Assembly: GCA_934636265.1 (NCBI GenBank)
Contig: CAKUAD010000003.1
Span: forward strand, 26,308 to 90,307
DNA length: 64,000 nt
From: an uncultured Flavobacterium sp.
GTDB lineage: Bacteria > Bacteroidota > Bacteroidia > Flavobacteriales > Flavobacteriaceae
Reading direction: 5' to 3'
Of the stretch, positions 16,739 through 26,131 are shown piece after piece (within the stretch, counting starts at the first letter, position 1; the number at the start of each line of letters is the position of its first letter). Position numbers and translations under genes: made by a program. A model generated the notes under the pieces. It searched no databases, was not told the origin of the DNA, and saw only the letters and a list, made by a program, of their open reading frames with translations.

Positions 16739-18433
16739 ATGTCCGACGATAAGAAAGTAATATTCTCTATGCAGCGGGTAAGTAAGACTTACCAAGGCAG
16801 CGACAAGCAAGTGTTAAAGAACATTTACCTAAGTTTTTTTTACGGCGCCAAAATTGGGATCCTGGGGCTAAACGGATCGGGAAAATCATCGCTTTTAAGG
16901 ATTATTGCCGGAGTTGACAAAAACTATCAGGGCGATGTGGTTTTTGCTCCGGGCTACACTGTTGGCTATCTGGAACAGGAACCGCAATTGGACGAATCCA
17001 AAACGGTAATTGAAGTCGTTCGCGAAGGCGTGGCCGAGACCATGGCCGTATTGGACGAGTTCAACAAAATCAACGATCAGTTTGGTTTGCCGGAGGTTTA
17101 TGAGGATGCCGATAAGATGCAAAAGCTGATGGACCGCCAGGCAGAACTCCAAGACAAGATTGATGCCATGGGAGCCTGGGAAATCGACAACAAACTCGAG
17201 GTAGCCATGGACGCCCTGCGCACGCCTGATCCCGACACGCCAATCAAGGTCCTCTCAGGAGGTGAAAAGCGCCGCGTGGCCTTGTGCCGACTGCTGTTGC
17301 AGCAACCTGATGTCCTTTTGCTGGACGAACCTACCAACCACCTGGATGCCGAGAGCGTGTTGTGGCTGGAACAACACCTTGCACAATACGCCGGAACCGT
17401 CATCGCAGTGACGCACGACCGTTACTTTTTGGACAACGTTGCGGGCTGGATTCTGGAACTTGACCGCGGAGAGGGCATTCCTTGGAAAGGAAATTATTCG
17501 TCATGGCTGGATCAAAAATCCACGCGCCTGGCCCAAGAGGAAAAAGTTGCTTCCAAGCGACGCAAAACCCTCGAGCGGGAGCTGGAGTGGGTACGTCAGG
17601 GCGCAAAAGGCCGACAGACCAAGCAAAAGGCGCGTCTGCAAAACTATGACAAACTCCTTAACGAAGATCAAAAACAACTCGAGGAAAAACTCGAGCTATA
17701 CATTCCCAACGGTCCGCGTTTGGGAACCAACGTCATCGAGGCGATTGGAGTGGCCAAGGCCTACGGCGACAAACTGTTGTACGACAACCTCAATTTTAAA
17801 CTGCCACAGGCGGGGATTGTGGGCGTGATCGGGCCCAACGGCGCCGGTAAGACTACAATCTTTAAGATGATCATGGGCGAAGAAACTCCCGACGCCGGCG
17901 AGTTTAAAGTAGGGGAGACCGTCAAGATAGCGTATGTTGACCAATCGCACAGCAACATCGATGCTAACAAGTCCATCTGGGAGAACTTTTCAGACGGCCA
18001 GGAGTTGATTATGATGGGTGGCCGACAGGTGAATTCGCGGGCTTATTTGAGCCGTTTCAATTTTGGCGGATCGGAACAGAACAAAAAAGTATCTATGCTT
18101 TCCGGTGGAGAGCGCAACCGTCTGCACCTGGCGATGACCCTAAAGGAAGAAGGTAACGTATTGCTTTTAGACGAGCCTACCAACGATTTGGATGTCAATA
18201 CTTTGCGCGCGCTGGAAGAAGGCCTTGAAAACTTTGCCGGTTGTGCCGTGGTCATCTCGCACGACCGTTGGTTCCTAGACCGTATCTGTACGCACATCCT
18301 GGCTTTTGAAGGCAACTCTGATGTTTACTTTTTTGAAGGGAGCTTCTCTGATTACGAAGAAAACAAGAAAAAACGCCTGGGTGTCGACCTTACGCCAAAG
18401 CGCATCAAGTACCGGAAACTCATCCGCGATTGA
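16739..18433 (+). CDS. ettA: Energy-dependent translational throttle protein EttA (ABC-F)
   Basis: 564 residues with two ABC ATPase domains and no membrane segments, so ABC-F. Walker A motifs are GLNGSGKSS and GPNGAGKTT, signatures LSGGEKRRVALCR and LSGGERNRLHLAM, Walker B LLLDEPTNHLD and LLLDEPTNDLD. The linker EWVRQGAKGRQTKQKARLQ is the P-site tRNA interaction motif that defines EttA. It gates the first peptide bond on ribosomes according to ATP level. The ATG at 16739 follows the promoter. A terminator follows the gene. Confidence 0.96.
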   Translation: MSDDKKVIFSMQRVSKTYQGSDKQVLKNIYLSFFYGAKIGILGLNGSGKSSLLRIIAGVDKNYQGDVVFAPGYTVGYLEQEPQLDESKTVIEVVREGVAETMAVLDEFNKINDQFGLPEVYEDADKMQKLMDRQAELQDKIDAMGAWEIDNKLEVAMDALRTPDPDTPIKVLSGGEKRRVALCRLLLQQPDVLLLDEPTNHLDAESVLWLEQHLAQYAGTVIAVTHDRYFLDNVAGWILELDRGEGIPWKGNYSSWLDQKSTRLAQEEKVASKRRKTLERELEWVRQGAKGRQTKQKARLQNYDKLLNEDQKQLEEKLELYIPNGPRLGTNVIEAIGVAKAYGDKLLYDNLNFKLPQAGIVGVIGPNGAGKTTIFKMIMGEETPDAGEFKVGETVKIAYVDQSHSNIDANKSIWENFSDGQELIMMGGRQVNSRAYLSRFNFGGSEQNKKVSMLSGGERNRLHLAMTLKEEGNVLLLDEPTNDLDVNTLRALEEGLENFAGCAVVISHDRWFLDRICTHILAFEGNSDVYFFEGSFSDYEENKKKRLGVDLTPKRIKYRKLIRD

Positions 18434-18439
18434 CAAAAG

Positions 18440-18455
18440 AGAGGCTACGGCCTCT
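18440..18455 (+). terminator. Intrinsic terminator of ettA
   Basis: AGAGGC / GCCTCT stem, TACG tetraloop, then a six-T run. Confidence 0.85.
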
Positions 18456-18537
18456 TTTTTATTGCCATTATCAGTAACCGCATTAAAGCATGCGATTTGA
18501 CCGCGTTAATTTATTGGAAAAATACTATTGATTGCGC

Positions 18538-18545
18538 TATCTTTG
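18538..18545 (+). promoter_or_regulatory. Promoter TATCTTTG with TTG at -33
   Basis: Perfect -7 box with TTG at 18514-18516 (21-nt spacing), 20 nt upstream of the ATG of the hybrid kinase. Confidence 0.75.
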
Positions 18546-18565
18546 GCGCGTCCCAAAAATCTACG

Positions 18566-20755
18566 ATGAACACCTTGAAATGCCATGCCGCATGGTTGCT
18601 GACGATGCTGTTTTGCTTAAATGCGTCGGGCCAGAACGCAACCAGGCAACGCGTGGTCGCCCTGACCGACAAAGCTGTTAAAAGCAATGAGCAATTCAAG
18701 TTCAAGGAATCCCTGATGTTGTCCAGGGAGGCCCTGAGCGGGGCTCTCGAACTAAAGGATTACGACCTGTTAACACGTTTGTACAACATCATTGGGGCCA
18801 ATCACGAAGACCTTTCGCAAACCGAGACCGCTATCGGGTATTATGAAAAATCGCTCAAATATGCCCAGATGGCCAAAAGCGACAGCTTGCAGAGCGTGGT
18901 GCACAACAATTTGGGCAACATCTACTACTACGACAAAAAAGACATTGCAAAAGGTGAAGCACATTACGCCAAAGCATTGGCATTTGCGGCTCTGGCCGGC
19001 GATGAATACGGTGCGATGATTACCCGGATCAATCTGGCGCTGGCCAATTTTGACCTGAACCAAAAAGACAAGGGCTTTGAACACTTGACAGAGGTTAACA
19101 AAACCTACTCCAGATTGGGCGATGAATTCACCCATTCGCTGTACTACATCGCCAACGCAAATTACGCCACTTACAAGAACAATCCGCAACAGGCCTACCG
19201 GAATTTTGAACAGGCGATCCAATGGGCCAAAAAGTCGAATTTCATGCTCGAACTCGCTTGGGCTTATGATGATTACGCTAAATTTCTGGTCAAGGAACAA
19301 AAGTACGATCGCGGGTATGAGTATCTCCGTCTGAGCAAGAAACTCGAGGATTCAATTTACGATGAGGACAAACTTAGGGCCGCCAGTGATGAAGGACTGT
19401 ATCTGGAACTCGATGAATACCGCCGATCGTTGTCAAAACTCGAGGCTGAGAAGGAAATCCAGGAACTGAGCCTGCGCAAGTCCAACATCATCCAGTTGCT
19501 TTTTATCGGGCTGTCACTGATTTTGATTGTCTGGCTGTATTCGGTATACCGTCATTCTCGGCAAAAACGCACCTATACGCGGGCGCTGGAACAGGCCAAT
19601 ATAGACCTCCGCTTGGCGCGCGACAAAGCTGAAGAAGCCTCACGGCTCAAATCACAGTTTGTGTCGACCATCACCCACGAGCTTCGGACACCGCTTTACG
19701 GCGTAGTGGGCATCACCAATATGATTCTGGACGAACACCGCGAACTTGCGGGCAGCCAGCATCTTAATTCGCTGAAATTCTCGGCCAAATATCTGCTTTC
19801 GCTGGTTAACGATATTTTGCAGATCAACAAAATGGAAGAGAGCCGCCTGGTGTTGGAAAAACACACGTTCAACCTGGCCGATGAAATCTCGACCATCAAA
19901 AACTCAATGCAGTTCCTGGCCAATAAGAACAACAACGAGTTGATAGCCGAGATTGATACCGACATTCCTGAAATGCTTTTGGGTGATAAACTGAGATTGT
20001 CGCAGGTACTTATGAATCTGATCAGCAACGCGCTGAAATTTACCCAGGACGGCGAGGTGATCGTATCGGCCGAGCAGGTCAAGGTTGATGGCAAGCTGCA
20101 TTACCTGAAGTTCAAGGTTTGCGATACGGGGATTGGCATCGCCGAGGCCGATCAGGAGAAGGTATTTGACAAATTCGTGCAGATTGAACGCAAGACCGAC
20201 GACTATCAGGGGACGGGGCTTGGTCTTTCGATCGTGCGGCGCCTGATTGAAGCCTTTGGCAGTGAAATCCACCTGAAAAGCGAAGAAGGCAAAGGAACCG
20301 AGTTCGCCTTTACGATTGCATTTGAATATGACCTCGATCAGTCGAACGCCATCATCGCCAACATCGATGTCGACCTGAGTTCAGGACAGATTTACCACAT
20401 CCTGGTGGTCGAAGACAACAAAATCAATCAGGTTGTTACCAAAAAAATCATTGAGAACGCCAACTACCGATGCACGCTTGCCGACGACGGTGAATCGGCG
20501 CTGGCCATGATGGACCATGAAAAATTTGACGCCATCCTAATGGATATCAACATGCCGGGAATCAACGGATTTGAAACCACGAGGATTTTGCGCAGGCGAG
20601 GAATTCACACACCCGTCATTGCGCTGACGGCTTTTGACAAGGAGGAAATTACGGAAGAGGCGCTTGCTGCCGGAATCAACGATATTATCGTAAAACCTTT
20701 TGAACCCGTTAAACTCTTCCGCATCATCCGGACCCTGACGCAAAAAACAAATTAA
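18566..20755 (+). CDS. TPR-containing hybrid sensor histidine kinase/response regulator
   Basis: 729 residues. The signal peptide LLTMLFCLNASGQ is followed by periplasmic TPR repeats (about 35-290, e.g. AIGYYEKSLKYAQMAKS), a membrane helix (IIQLLFIGLSLILIVWLYSVY), the HisKA box ITHELRTPLYG with phospho-acceptor H371, the ATPase with LMNLISNALKF, DTGIGI and GTGLGLSIVRRL, and a receiver with D660 in LMDINMPG. There is no output DNA-binding domain, so signalling passes through an unlinked partner. The ligand is unknown. Its stop codon interlocks with that of the convergent helicase gene (TTAA). Confidence 0.93.
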   Translation: MNTLKCHAAWLLTMLFCLNASGQNATRQRVVALTDKAVKSNEQFKFKESLMLSREALSGALELKDYDLLTRLYNIIGANHEDLSQTETAIGYYEKSLKYAQMAKSDSLQSVVHNNLGNIYYYDKKDIAKGEAHYAKALAFAALAGDEYGAMITRINLALANFDLNQKDKGFEHLTEVNKTYSRLGDEFTHSLYYIANANYATYKNNPQQAYRNFEQAIQWAKKSNFMLELAWAYDDYAKFLVKEQKYDRGYEYLRLSKKLEDSIYDEDKLRAASDEGLYLELDEYRRSLSKLEAEKEIQELSLRKSNIIQLLFIGLSLILIVWLYSVYRHSRQKRTYTRALEQANIDLRLARDKAEEASRLKSQFVSTITHELRTPLYGVVGITNMILDEHRELAGSQHLNSLKFSAKYLLSLVNDILQINKMEESRLVLEKHTFNLADEISTIKNSMQFLANKNNNELIAEIDTDIPEMLLGDKLRLSQVLMNLISNALKFTQDGEVIVSAEQVKVDGKLHYLKFKVCDTGIGIAEADQEKVFDKFVQIERKTDDYQGTGLGLSIVRRLIEAFGSEIHLKSEEGKGTEFAFTIAFEYDLDQSNAIIANIDVDLSSGQIYHILVVEDNKINQVVTKKIIENANYRCTLADDGESALAMMDHEKFDAILMDINMPGINGFETTRILRRRGIHTPVIALTAFDKEEITEEALAAGINDIIVKPFEPVKLFRIIRTLTQKTN

Positions 20756-21999
20756 TACCAGCGCTTTTTGTTGCGTTTGGCGGCTTGTGATTTGCGGGAT
20801 TTTGATTTGTTAGCCGATGGGTTGGTTGCCTGAGCCTTAGGTTCTTCCTCGGCAGGTTTTCCGTCCCACGGGTAAGGGTGGTCGGTGATTTCCTTGACGT
20901 CGACGCGAATCAGTTTTTTGATGTCTTTCCAGTACGGAGCTTCGTCTTTTCCGCAAAATGAAATCGATACGCCTCCGTTTCCGGCGCGACCCGTGCGTCC
21001 GATACGGTGCACATAGGTTTCCGGAACGTTGGGCAAATCAAAATTGATGACAAACGGAAGCTGTTCGATGTCGATTCCGCGCGCGGCAATATCGGTGGCT
21101 ACCAAAACCCCCACTTCTTTGTTCTTAAACGCTTCGAGCACCCGTTGACGCGACGACTGGGATTTGTCTCCGTGGATGGCTTCGGCCGCAATCTGCTGAC
21201 GACGCAAAAATCGCACGACATTGTCGGCCCCGTGCTTGGTACGGGTAAATACCAGCACATTGGTCATTCCGTTCTCTTTAAGCAAATGGGCCAGCAATTT
21301 CTTTTTGTTTTCCTTGTCCACAAAATAGACTTGCTGTGCAACGGTTTCAGCGGTCGAGGACACCGGCGTCACCTGAACGTAGGCAGGATCGGTCAAAAAC
21401 ATCTCGGCCAGTTCGCGAATGGCGATTGGCATGGTGGCTGAAAAGAGCAGCGTCTGCCGGTTGTCGGGGGTCAACTTGACGATTTTCTTGACATCGTTGA
21501 TAAAGCCCATGTCGAGCATCTGATCGGCTTCGTCCAGAACCAGTGTGTGAAGATGGTCAAGATCAATAAATCCTTGTTTGTGCAAGTCTAGCAGGCGACC
21601 GGGCGTGGCAATGAGTACATCGCACCCTTTTCTTAGCTGTTCAACCTGTGGAACCTGCGAAACTCCGCCAAAAATAGTAAGTTGGCGCTGGTTGGTGTAG
21701 CGTCCGTAGGTATCAAAGCTTTCGCCGATCTGCAAAGCGAGTTCACGTGTAGGCGTAACTACCAAAGCTCTGATTTTTTTAGCCTTTCGCGGCGAATCGC
21801 CCATACGGTGAAGGCTGTGGATGATGGGAATCGCAAAGGCCGCCGTCTTTCCGGTGCCGGTTTGCGCGCACCCGATCAGGTCGCGACCCTCCATAACCAC
21901 AGGAATCGCCTGCTGCTGGATGGGAGTTGGTTGTGTGTAACCTTCATCACTGAGGGCTTCTAATATGTTTTTGGATAAATGGAGTTCTTCAAATGTCAT
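20752..21999 (-). CDS. DEAD-box RNA helicase (RhlE-like)
   Basis: 415 residues with Q motif (YTQPTPIQQQAIP), Walker A AQTGTGKTAAF, PTRELALQI, LDEADQMLDMGF, SAT, ATDIAARGIDI and HRIGRTGRAG. A short basic tail (KSKSRKSQAAKRNKKRWY) probably binds RNA, as in RhlE. DEAD helicases remodel RNA during ribosome assembly and decay. It has its own promoter. The gene shares its last 4 bases with the convergent kinase gene, so there is no terminator between them. Confidence 0.94.
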   Translation of the reverse strand: MTFEELHLSKNILEALSDEGYTQPTPIQQQAIPVVMEGRDLIGCAQTGTGKTAAFAIPIIHSLHRMGDSPRKAKKIRALVVTPTRELALQIGESFDTYGRYTNQRQLTIFGGVSQVPQVEQLRKGCDVLIATPGRLLDLHKQGFIDLDHLHTLVLDEADQMLDMGFINDVKKIVKLTPDNRQTLLFSATMPIAIRELAEMFLTDPAYVQVTPVSSTAETVAQQVYFVDKENKKKLLAHLLKENGMTNVLVFTRTKHGADNVVRFLRRQQIAAEAIHGDKSQSSRQRVLEAFKNKEVGVLVATDIAARGIDIEQLPFVINFDLPNVPETYVHRIGRTGRAGNGGVSISFCGKDEAPYWKDIKKLIRVDVKEITDHPYPWDGKPAEEEPKAQATNPSANKSKSRKSQAAKRNKKRWY

Positions 22000-22019
22000 A
22001 ATGCAGTTTTAGCAAGCCG

Positions 22020-22027
22020 CAAAGATA
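22020..22027 (-). promoter_or_regulatory. -7 promoter element (TATCTTTG) of the DEAD-box helicase gene
   Basis: Perfect TAnnTTTG on the minus strand, 20 nt upstream of the ATG at 21999. Confidence 0.6.
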
Positions 22028-22111
22028 GGGTTTGTTTAATTACCGATTAACAATAAACGGCTTTACTCAAAGAATCGCTACACAAAACGGCCGACTTCCA
22101 TACCATGCGCC

Positions 22112-23152
22112 CTATGACCTGAATCCGGCATTGGCCCTGATAAAATCTGAAACCAGGTAACCGATGAGCTTGCCCACCAGATAACCCGATTGCGGCTCGC
22201 CCAGTGATGGCGCGCCTTCACAGATGTGCAGATAGGCAGCTTTTTGATCCTGGCCAAAAAAGTGGACAAAGCGCCGGAGTTCCTCAACCGAAAATCCGCT
22301 GCAGGTCATGGCGCTGCTGGGAATGCCCGGAATCGAGTCGAGGTCGATCTCTATGCCAAAAGGTTCGTCGCGAACAAATTGCAGGGCTTGTTCCATCTCG
22401 TTCTGAAAATCCTTGGCACGCCGGATGTTTATTTCGTCATAGGTATTGTAACGGATGCGTTCGCCGGCCTTTTTCAGGATGTCAAGTACACTCTTGGAAG
22501 TATAATTTTCGTGCAATCCAAAGATAAAATACTTGCGAAGGAAGCCTTCCTCAAAAGCATATGAAAAGCCATTCCCGCTGTGTCGGCCTTCCAGTATCCT
22601 GAAATCAGAATGCGCGTCAAAGTTAATGGCGTTGATTTTTTTGCCAAAAGCCAATGCAGTTCCTTTGATATTCCCATAAGCGTTGTTGTGTCCCCCGCCA
22701 ATCACAATCGGAATTTTACCCGTCTTGACAATTTTGCTCAGCGTATGGGCCACTTCCTTGTCGATGCGTTCCACCAAGGCACTCAACTTTTTACGGTCGG
22801 GCGCCACGTGAAAACTAAGGTTCTCGACTTCGCGCATTTCCGGCGAAAGATCCAGATGTCCCAAAATGATCAGCCTGTTTCCTTTGGAAAAACGGTTATG
22901 CTGCATGTTGGCAATGCTCTTCAGGGCCGATTCCCAGGCCGACGCTGCACCCGGCCGTCCGCAGTTGGCGCGCACTCCGACATCTTCAGGAATGCCCAAC
23001 AAGACGTAACTGGCTTCAGACTGGGCGATAAATTCAAATGGATCGGTGTTGGCGGGAACCGTGAGCATTTTTTCGCCGAATTTGATTTCGCCGCTGCGGT
23101 GGTTGGTGATTTTGGCCAGATCGGCCGTGGTAAAAGGGATGAGTCTATCCAT
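22112..23152 (-). CDS. hutG: Formimidoylglutamase-like protein (arginase/ureohydrolase family)
   Basis: 346 residues of the ureohydrolase fold with two-manganese ligands in GGGHNNAYGN, NFDAHSDFR and EIDLDSIPG. FRILEGRHSGNGFSYA matches the HutG branch that cleaves N-formimidoyl-glutamate to glutamate and formamide. hutI, which makes the substrate precursor, is 1 kb away on the same strand, which supports HutG over agmatinase or arginase. The ATG at 23152 was preferred to a TTG just upstream. An agmatinase activity cannot be excluded, given the agmatine-making enzyme at 30.3 kb. Confidence 0.85.
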   Translation of the reverse strand: MDRLIPFTTADLAKITNHRSGEIKFGEKMLTVPANTDPFEFIAQSEASYVLLGIPEDVGVRANCGRPGAASAWESALKSIANMQHNRFSKGNRLIILGHLDLSPEMREVENLSFHVAPDRKKLSALVERIDKEVAHTLSKIVKTGKIPIVIGGGHNNAYGNIKGTALAFGKKINAINFDAHSDFRILEGRHSGNGFSYAFEEGFLRKYFIFGLHENYTSKSVLDILKKAGERIRYNTYDEINIRRAKDFQNEMEQALQFVRDEPFGIEIDLDSIPGIPSSAMTCSGFSVEELRRFVHFFGQDQKAAYLHICEGAPSLGEPQSGYLVGKLIGYLVSDFIRANAGFRS

Positions 23153-23171
23153 CAATCGTGGGAATGGAAAT

Positions 23172-23179
23172 CAAAAATA
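23172..23179 (-). promoter_or_regulatory. -7 promoter element (TATTTTTG) of hutG
   Basis: Perfect TAnnTTTG on the minus strand, 19 nt upstream of the hutG ATG at 23152. Confidence 0.6.
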
Positions 23180-23242
23180 GGGCATTAATTCGGGCGGGTA
23201 AAATAATATTGACGAGGTGGATACGTTATTGATAAATATTTT

Positions 23243-23250
23243 TACATTTG
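23243..23250 (+). promoter_or_regulatory. -7 promoter element (TACATTTG)
   Basis: Perfect TAnnTTTG, 22 nt upstream of the ATG at 23273. Confidence 0.6.
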
Positions 23251-23272
23251 GGTTAACATTTTAAAAAATCGT

Positions 23273-24151
23273 ATGGAAAATCAAAAAAACACAAATAATC
23301 TTAAAGCAATAATCGCCGTATTGTCGGTATTGCTGTTGGGCAGTTTGGGGTATATGTACAAAATGAGCAGTGACGCCAAAGAAACTCAAACTGTTTTGGT
23401 AGGCGAGAAGGACGCGGTCATGAAAGACCTCACCGCACTCAAGGATTCTTATGACAAGGCTATTGCCGAGAACACCTCGCTTTCAGACGAGCTGATTGCC
23501 GAGCGCGAAAAAGTAGTCAAACTGATGGAGGATCTGGAAAAATCCAAAGGCGACGTGGCCTCGCTGCGCAAATTCAAACAACAATACCAGGTACTTGAAG
23601 GTGAAAAGCGCAAGCTCATCGCCAAAGTCGAAGAACTGACAAAGGCAAATACCCGACTGACTCAGGAGCGCGACAGTACTGCCGTGGTGCTTGACGAGTC
23701 TAAAAAATACAACGAGGTTTTGGTAGGCCAGAACACCGAGCTTTCAAAAACCATCGAGAAAGGTTCAAAACTTTCGGTCCTGAACCTCAAGACAGCCGCC
23801 TACAAGCAGCGCAACTCCGGGAAGCAGATTGAAACTGACAAGGCCAGCCGCGCCGACGTTTTGAAAATCAGTTTTACCATTGCTGAAAACCAGATCGCAC
23901 AATCCGGTGACCGCACCTATTACATACAAGTGATCGATTCGCGCAACAACGTGCTGGGTGAAAAGAAAACCGAGACTTTCGGCTCGCAATCCCTGACGTA
24001 TAGTTTCACCAAAGTAGTCAACTATGAAAACAAAACAGTTGACGTGTCTGAGGATCTTCCGGGCAAGGATTATGCACCGGGCAATTATTTTGTCAACATC
24101 TACGACAGCAACGGCGAGCAGGTTTCCAAATCTAGCTTTAGCCTCCGATAA
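23273..24151 (+). CDS. Membrane-anchored coiled-coil protein, unknown function
   Basis: 292 residues. A signal anchor at about 11-29 (AIIAVLSVLLLGSLGYMY) is followed by a coiled coil from about 40 to 165 (KDLTALKDSYDKAIAE, LTKANTRLTQERDST) and a beta-rich C-terminal domain (TYYIQVIDSRNNVLGEK, GNYFVNIYDSNGEQV) ending SSFSLR. The topology puts the coiled coil and domain in the periplasm. I recall flavobacterial homologues without assigned function. It is transcribed divergently from hutG and ends at a strong terminator. Confidence 0.82.
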   Translation: MENQKNTNNLKAIIAVLSVLLLGSLGYMYKMSSDAKETQTVLVGEKDAVMKDLTALKDSYDKAIAENTSLSDELIAEREKVVKLMEDLEKSKGDVASLRKFKQQYQVLEGEKRKLIAKVEELTKANTRLTQERDSTAVVLDESKKYNEVLVGQNTELSKTIEKGSKLSVLNLKTAAYKQRNSGKQIETDKASRADVLKISFTIAENQIAQSGDRTYYIQVIDSRNNVLGEKKTETFGSQSLTYSFTKVVNYENKTVDVSEDLPGKDYAPGNYFVNIYDSNGEQVSKSSFSLR

Positions 24152-24157
24152 AAAGAG

Positions 24158-24177
24158 AAGCCCCCAAGTTGGGGCTT
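24158..24177. terminator. Strong hairpin terminator between convergent genes
   Basis: AAGCCCC / GGGGCTT perfect 7-bp stem, 6-nt loop, then seven T. It ends 3 nt before the hutI stop codon, and on the minus strand a CTCTTTTT tract follows, so it can serve both genes. Confidence 0.88.
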
Positions 24178-24180
24178 TTT

Positions 24181-25413
24181 TTATGCGTAAACCTTTCCGT
24201 TTAAGATTATGGTCTGTACGGGATTGTTGGCAAATTCATACGGAATGGCCACGTATGACGGCAGCGGTACGGTTACCATCAGGTTGGCTTTTTTGCCGCG
24301 GGCGATGGTGCCGTGAGTAGCCGAAAGCCCCATGGCATACGCCGCATTGATTGTTGCTGCGTTGATAGCCTCGGCAGGAAGCAATTTCATCTTGGCGCAA
24401 GCCGCACCCACCGCGAAATTCATGTTGCCTGAAGGCGCCGTTCCCGGATTGTAATCGGTGGCGAGTGCCAGCGGAAGTCCGGCTGAGATGATTTGCCTTC
24501 CGGGGGTATAGGGAATGCTGATGAAAAATGAACAACCCGGCAGCGCCACCGGCATGGTACGTGAGCCTTGCAGCGCCTGTATATCATCTTCTGTAATCAG
24601 TTCCAGGTGATCCACGGAAAGCGCATCGCATGCAACGGCTGCCCGTATACCACCGATGGCCGTAAACTGATTTACATGGATTTTGGGCGTCAGTCCGTGC
24701 GCTATTCCCGCCTTCATGATCTGCACGCTTTGTTCGACCGAAAAATAGCCGGATTCGCAAAATACGTCGATATAATCCGCAAGACCGTTGGCTGCTACGG
24801 CCGGAATCATTTCCCGGATCAAAATGTCTATGTATTCCTGTTGATTGGTTTTATAAACCGCCGGAAATGCGTGGGCTCCCAAAAAGGTAGCCTTGACCGG
24901 GACCGGAAATTCCTCGGACAGTCGCTTGATGACGCGCAGCATTTTCAGTTCGCCCTCCAGCGTCAATCCGTAACCTGATTTGATCTCGATGGCGCCCGTT
25001 CCCATGCGGATTACCTGATCCAGGCGGTGCGCTGCCTGTTCAAAAAGATCTTCCTCGGCAGTTTCGTTAAGTTTTTGCGCCGAATTCAGTATGCCGCCGC
25101 CTCGACGGGCAATCTCATCATAAGTCAGGCCGCTGATTCTGTCGACGTATTCCGAGTGTCGGTTGCCCGCGTAAACCAAATGTGTATGGCTGTCACACCA
25201 GGCAGGAAGCACCAGCCGGCCCGTGGCATCAAGGGTTTCGCACGAGAGTTCCGGGCATGAATCCATCGTTCCGTAGTTGGCGATTGTGTCGTTTTCAATC
25301 AGCAACCAGGCATTTTCAAGAACGGGAAGATGGGCCATATCGGCGCCTTTCACCATATCGACAGTTTCTTCGCGTACCTGTACCAGTTGGCGAATATTTT
25401 TAATCAGTAACAT
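24181..25413 (-). CDS. hutI: Imidazolonepropionase
   Basis: 410 residues of the amidohydrolase superfamily. It hydrolyses 4-imidazolone-5-propanoate to formimidoyl-glutamate in histidine breakdown. Metal ligands are seen in DSHTHLVYAG and IHVNQF, with the catalytic region ALATDYNPGTAPSGNMNF and GAIEIKSGYGL. Its product is the substrate of HutG at 22.1-23.2 kb. hutU and hutH are not in the window. It overlaps the upstream gene by one base (TGATG), so translational coupling is likely. Confidence 0.95.
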   Translation of the reverse strand: MLLIKNIRQLVQVREETVDMVKGADMAHLPVLENAWLLIENDTIANYGTMDSCPELSCETLDATGRLVLPAWCDSHTHLVYAGNRHSEYVDRISGLTYDEIARRGGGILNSAQKLNETAEEDLFEQAAHRLDQVIRMGTGAIEIKSGYGLTLEGELKMLRVIKRLSEEFPVPVKATFLGAHAFPAVYKTNQQEYIDILIREMIPAVAANGLADYIDVFCESGYFSVEQSVQIMKAGIAHGLTPKIHVNQFTAIGGIRAAVACDALSVDHLELITEDDIQALQGSRTMPVALPGCSFFISIPYTPGRQIISAGLPLALATDYNPGTAPSGNMNFAVGAACAKMKLLPAEAINAATINAAYAMGLSATHGTIARGKKANLMVTVPLPSYVAIPYEFANNPVQTIILNGKVYA

Positions 25414-26078
25414 CAGGCTAATTTTTTAATCAGGATAAGTTCGTTGTGACGTTCCATTTTTTGCATTTCAATCAGCTTAAAGTGGGTAGCGTCAAATTGC
25501 TTTTTGTAGTCCTCGTTGCGCTCGTCATCCTCCCGGCTAAGGGTCATAGTATTGAAAAGGAGGAATCCGCCGGGATGCAACAATAACCCCAGCCGATTAG
25601 TAAAAAACGACTCAAAAAGAAATGCCGGCATCTGTGTGTCGCAAAAAATATCCACTATAATGAGTTCGTATCGGTTTTTGGTCTTGAGCACATACTCAAA
25701 GGCGTCCTCAACGACAACGGTCAGGTTTGGGATATCGGATAAATTAAAGTACTTGTCGGCCAGTTCGATGACGTGTGGGTCAACGTCGATACCCCAAATT
25801 TTTCCCAAGTATTTTACCTCGTCAACCAGTGTTTTGATAACGCTTCCGCCACCAACACCAAGGACGAGTATATTATTCATTTTCAAAATTTTGTCGAATC
25901 CTATCTTGAGTAGTCCTTTACGCAAAACACGCTGCAGGCTCCCGTACGAATAGTTGGTGTTTCTGGAGTCGAGAACCAGTTTGCCGTTGTTCCAGGTCAC
26001 TTCAAGCTGCCTGCTTACCGGCGAGCGGCTTTTATGGACGTTGACAGGGATAAAGTAACTGAGCAGGCGCTTGATCAT
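25413..26078 (-). CDS. Spermidine synthase-fold protein / SAM-dependent methyltransferase-like
   Basis: 221 residues with a short N-terminal beta domain (VTWNNGKLVLDSRNTNYSYG) and a Rossmann domain: NNILVLGVGGGSVI, GIDVDPHVIELA, VVEDAFEYVL and YELIIVDIFCDTQMP. The fold matches spermidine synthases, but the usual catalytic DxxDP segment is replaced by DIFCDTQMP, so aminopropyl transfer is doubtful. It leads an operon with hutI (1-base overlap). The substrate is unknown, and a methyltransferase role is possible. Confidence 0.8.
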   Translation of the reverse strand: MIKRLLSYFIPVNVHKSRSPVSRQLEVTWNNGKLVLDSRNTNYSYGSLQRVLRKGLLKIGFDKILKMNNILVLGVGGGSVIKTLVDEVKYLGKIWGIDVDPHVIELADKYFNLSDIPNLTVVVEDAFEYVLKTKNRYELIIVDIFCDTQMPAFLFESFFTNRLGLLLHPGGFLLFNTMTLSREDDERNEDYKKQFDATHFKLIEMQKMERHNELILIKKLA

Positions 26079-26089
26079 CTGGTTTTTTT

Positions 26090-26097
26090 CAAATATA
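26090..26097 (-). promoter_or_regulatory. -7 promoter element (TATATTTG) of the methyltransferase-like gene and hutI
   Basis: Perfect TAnnTTTG on the minus strand, 11 nt upstream of the ATG at 26078. Confidence 0.6.
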
Positions 26098-26131
26098 GGC
26101 CAATCTTTTAAAATTTGTTAATTTGGCGATA

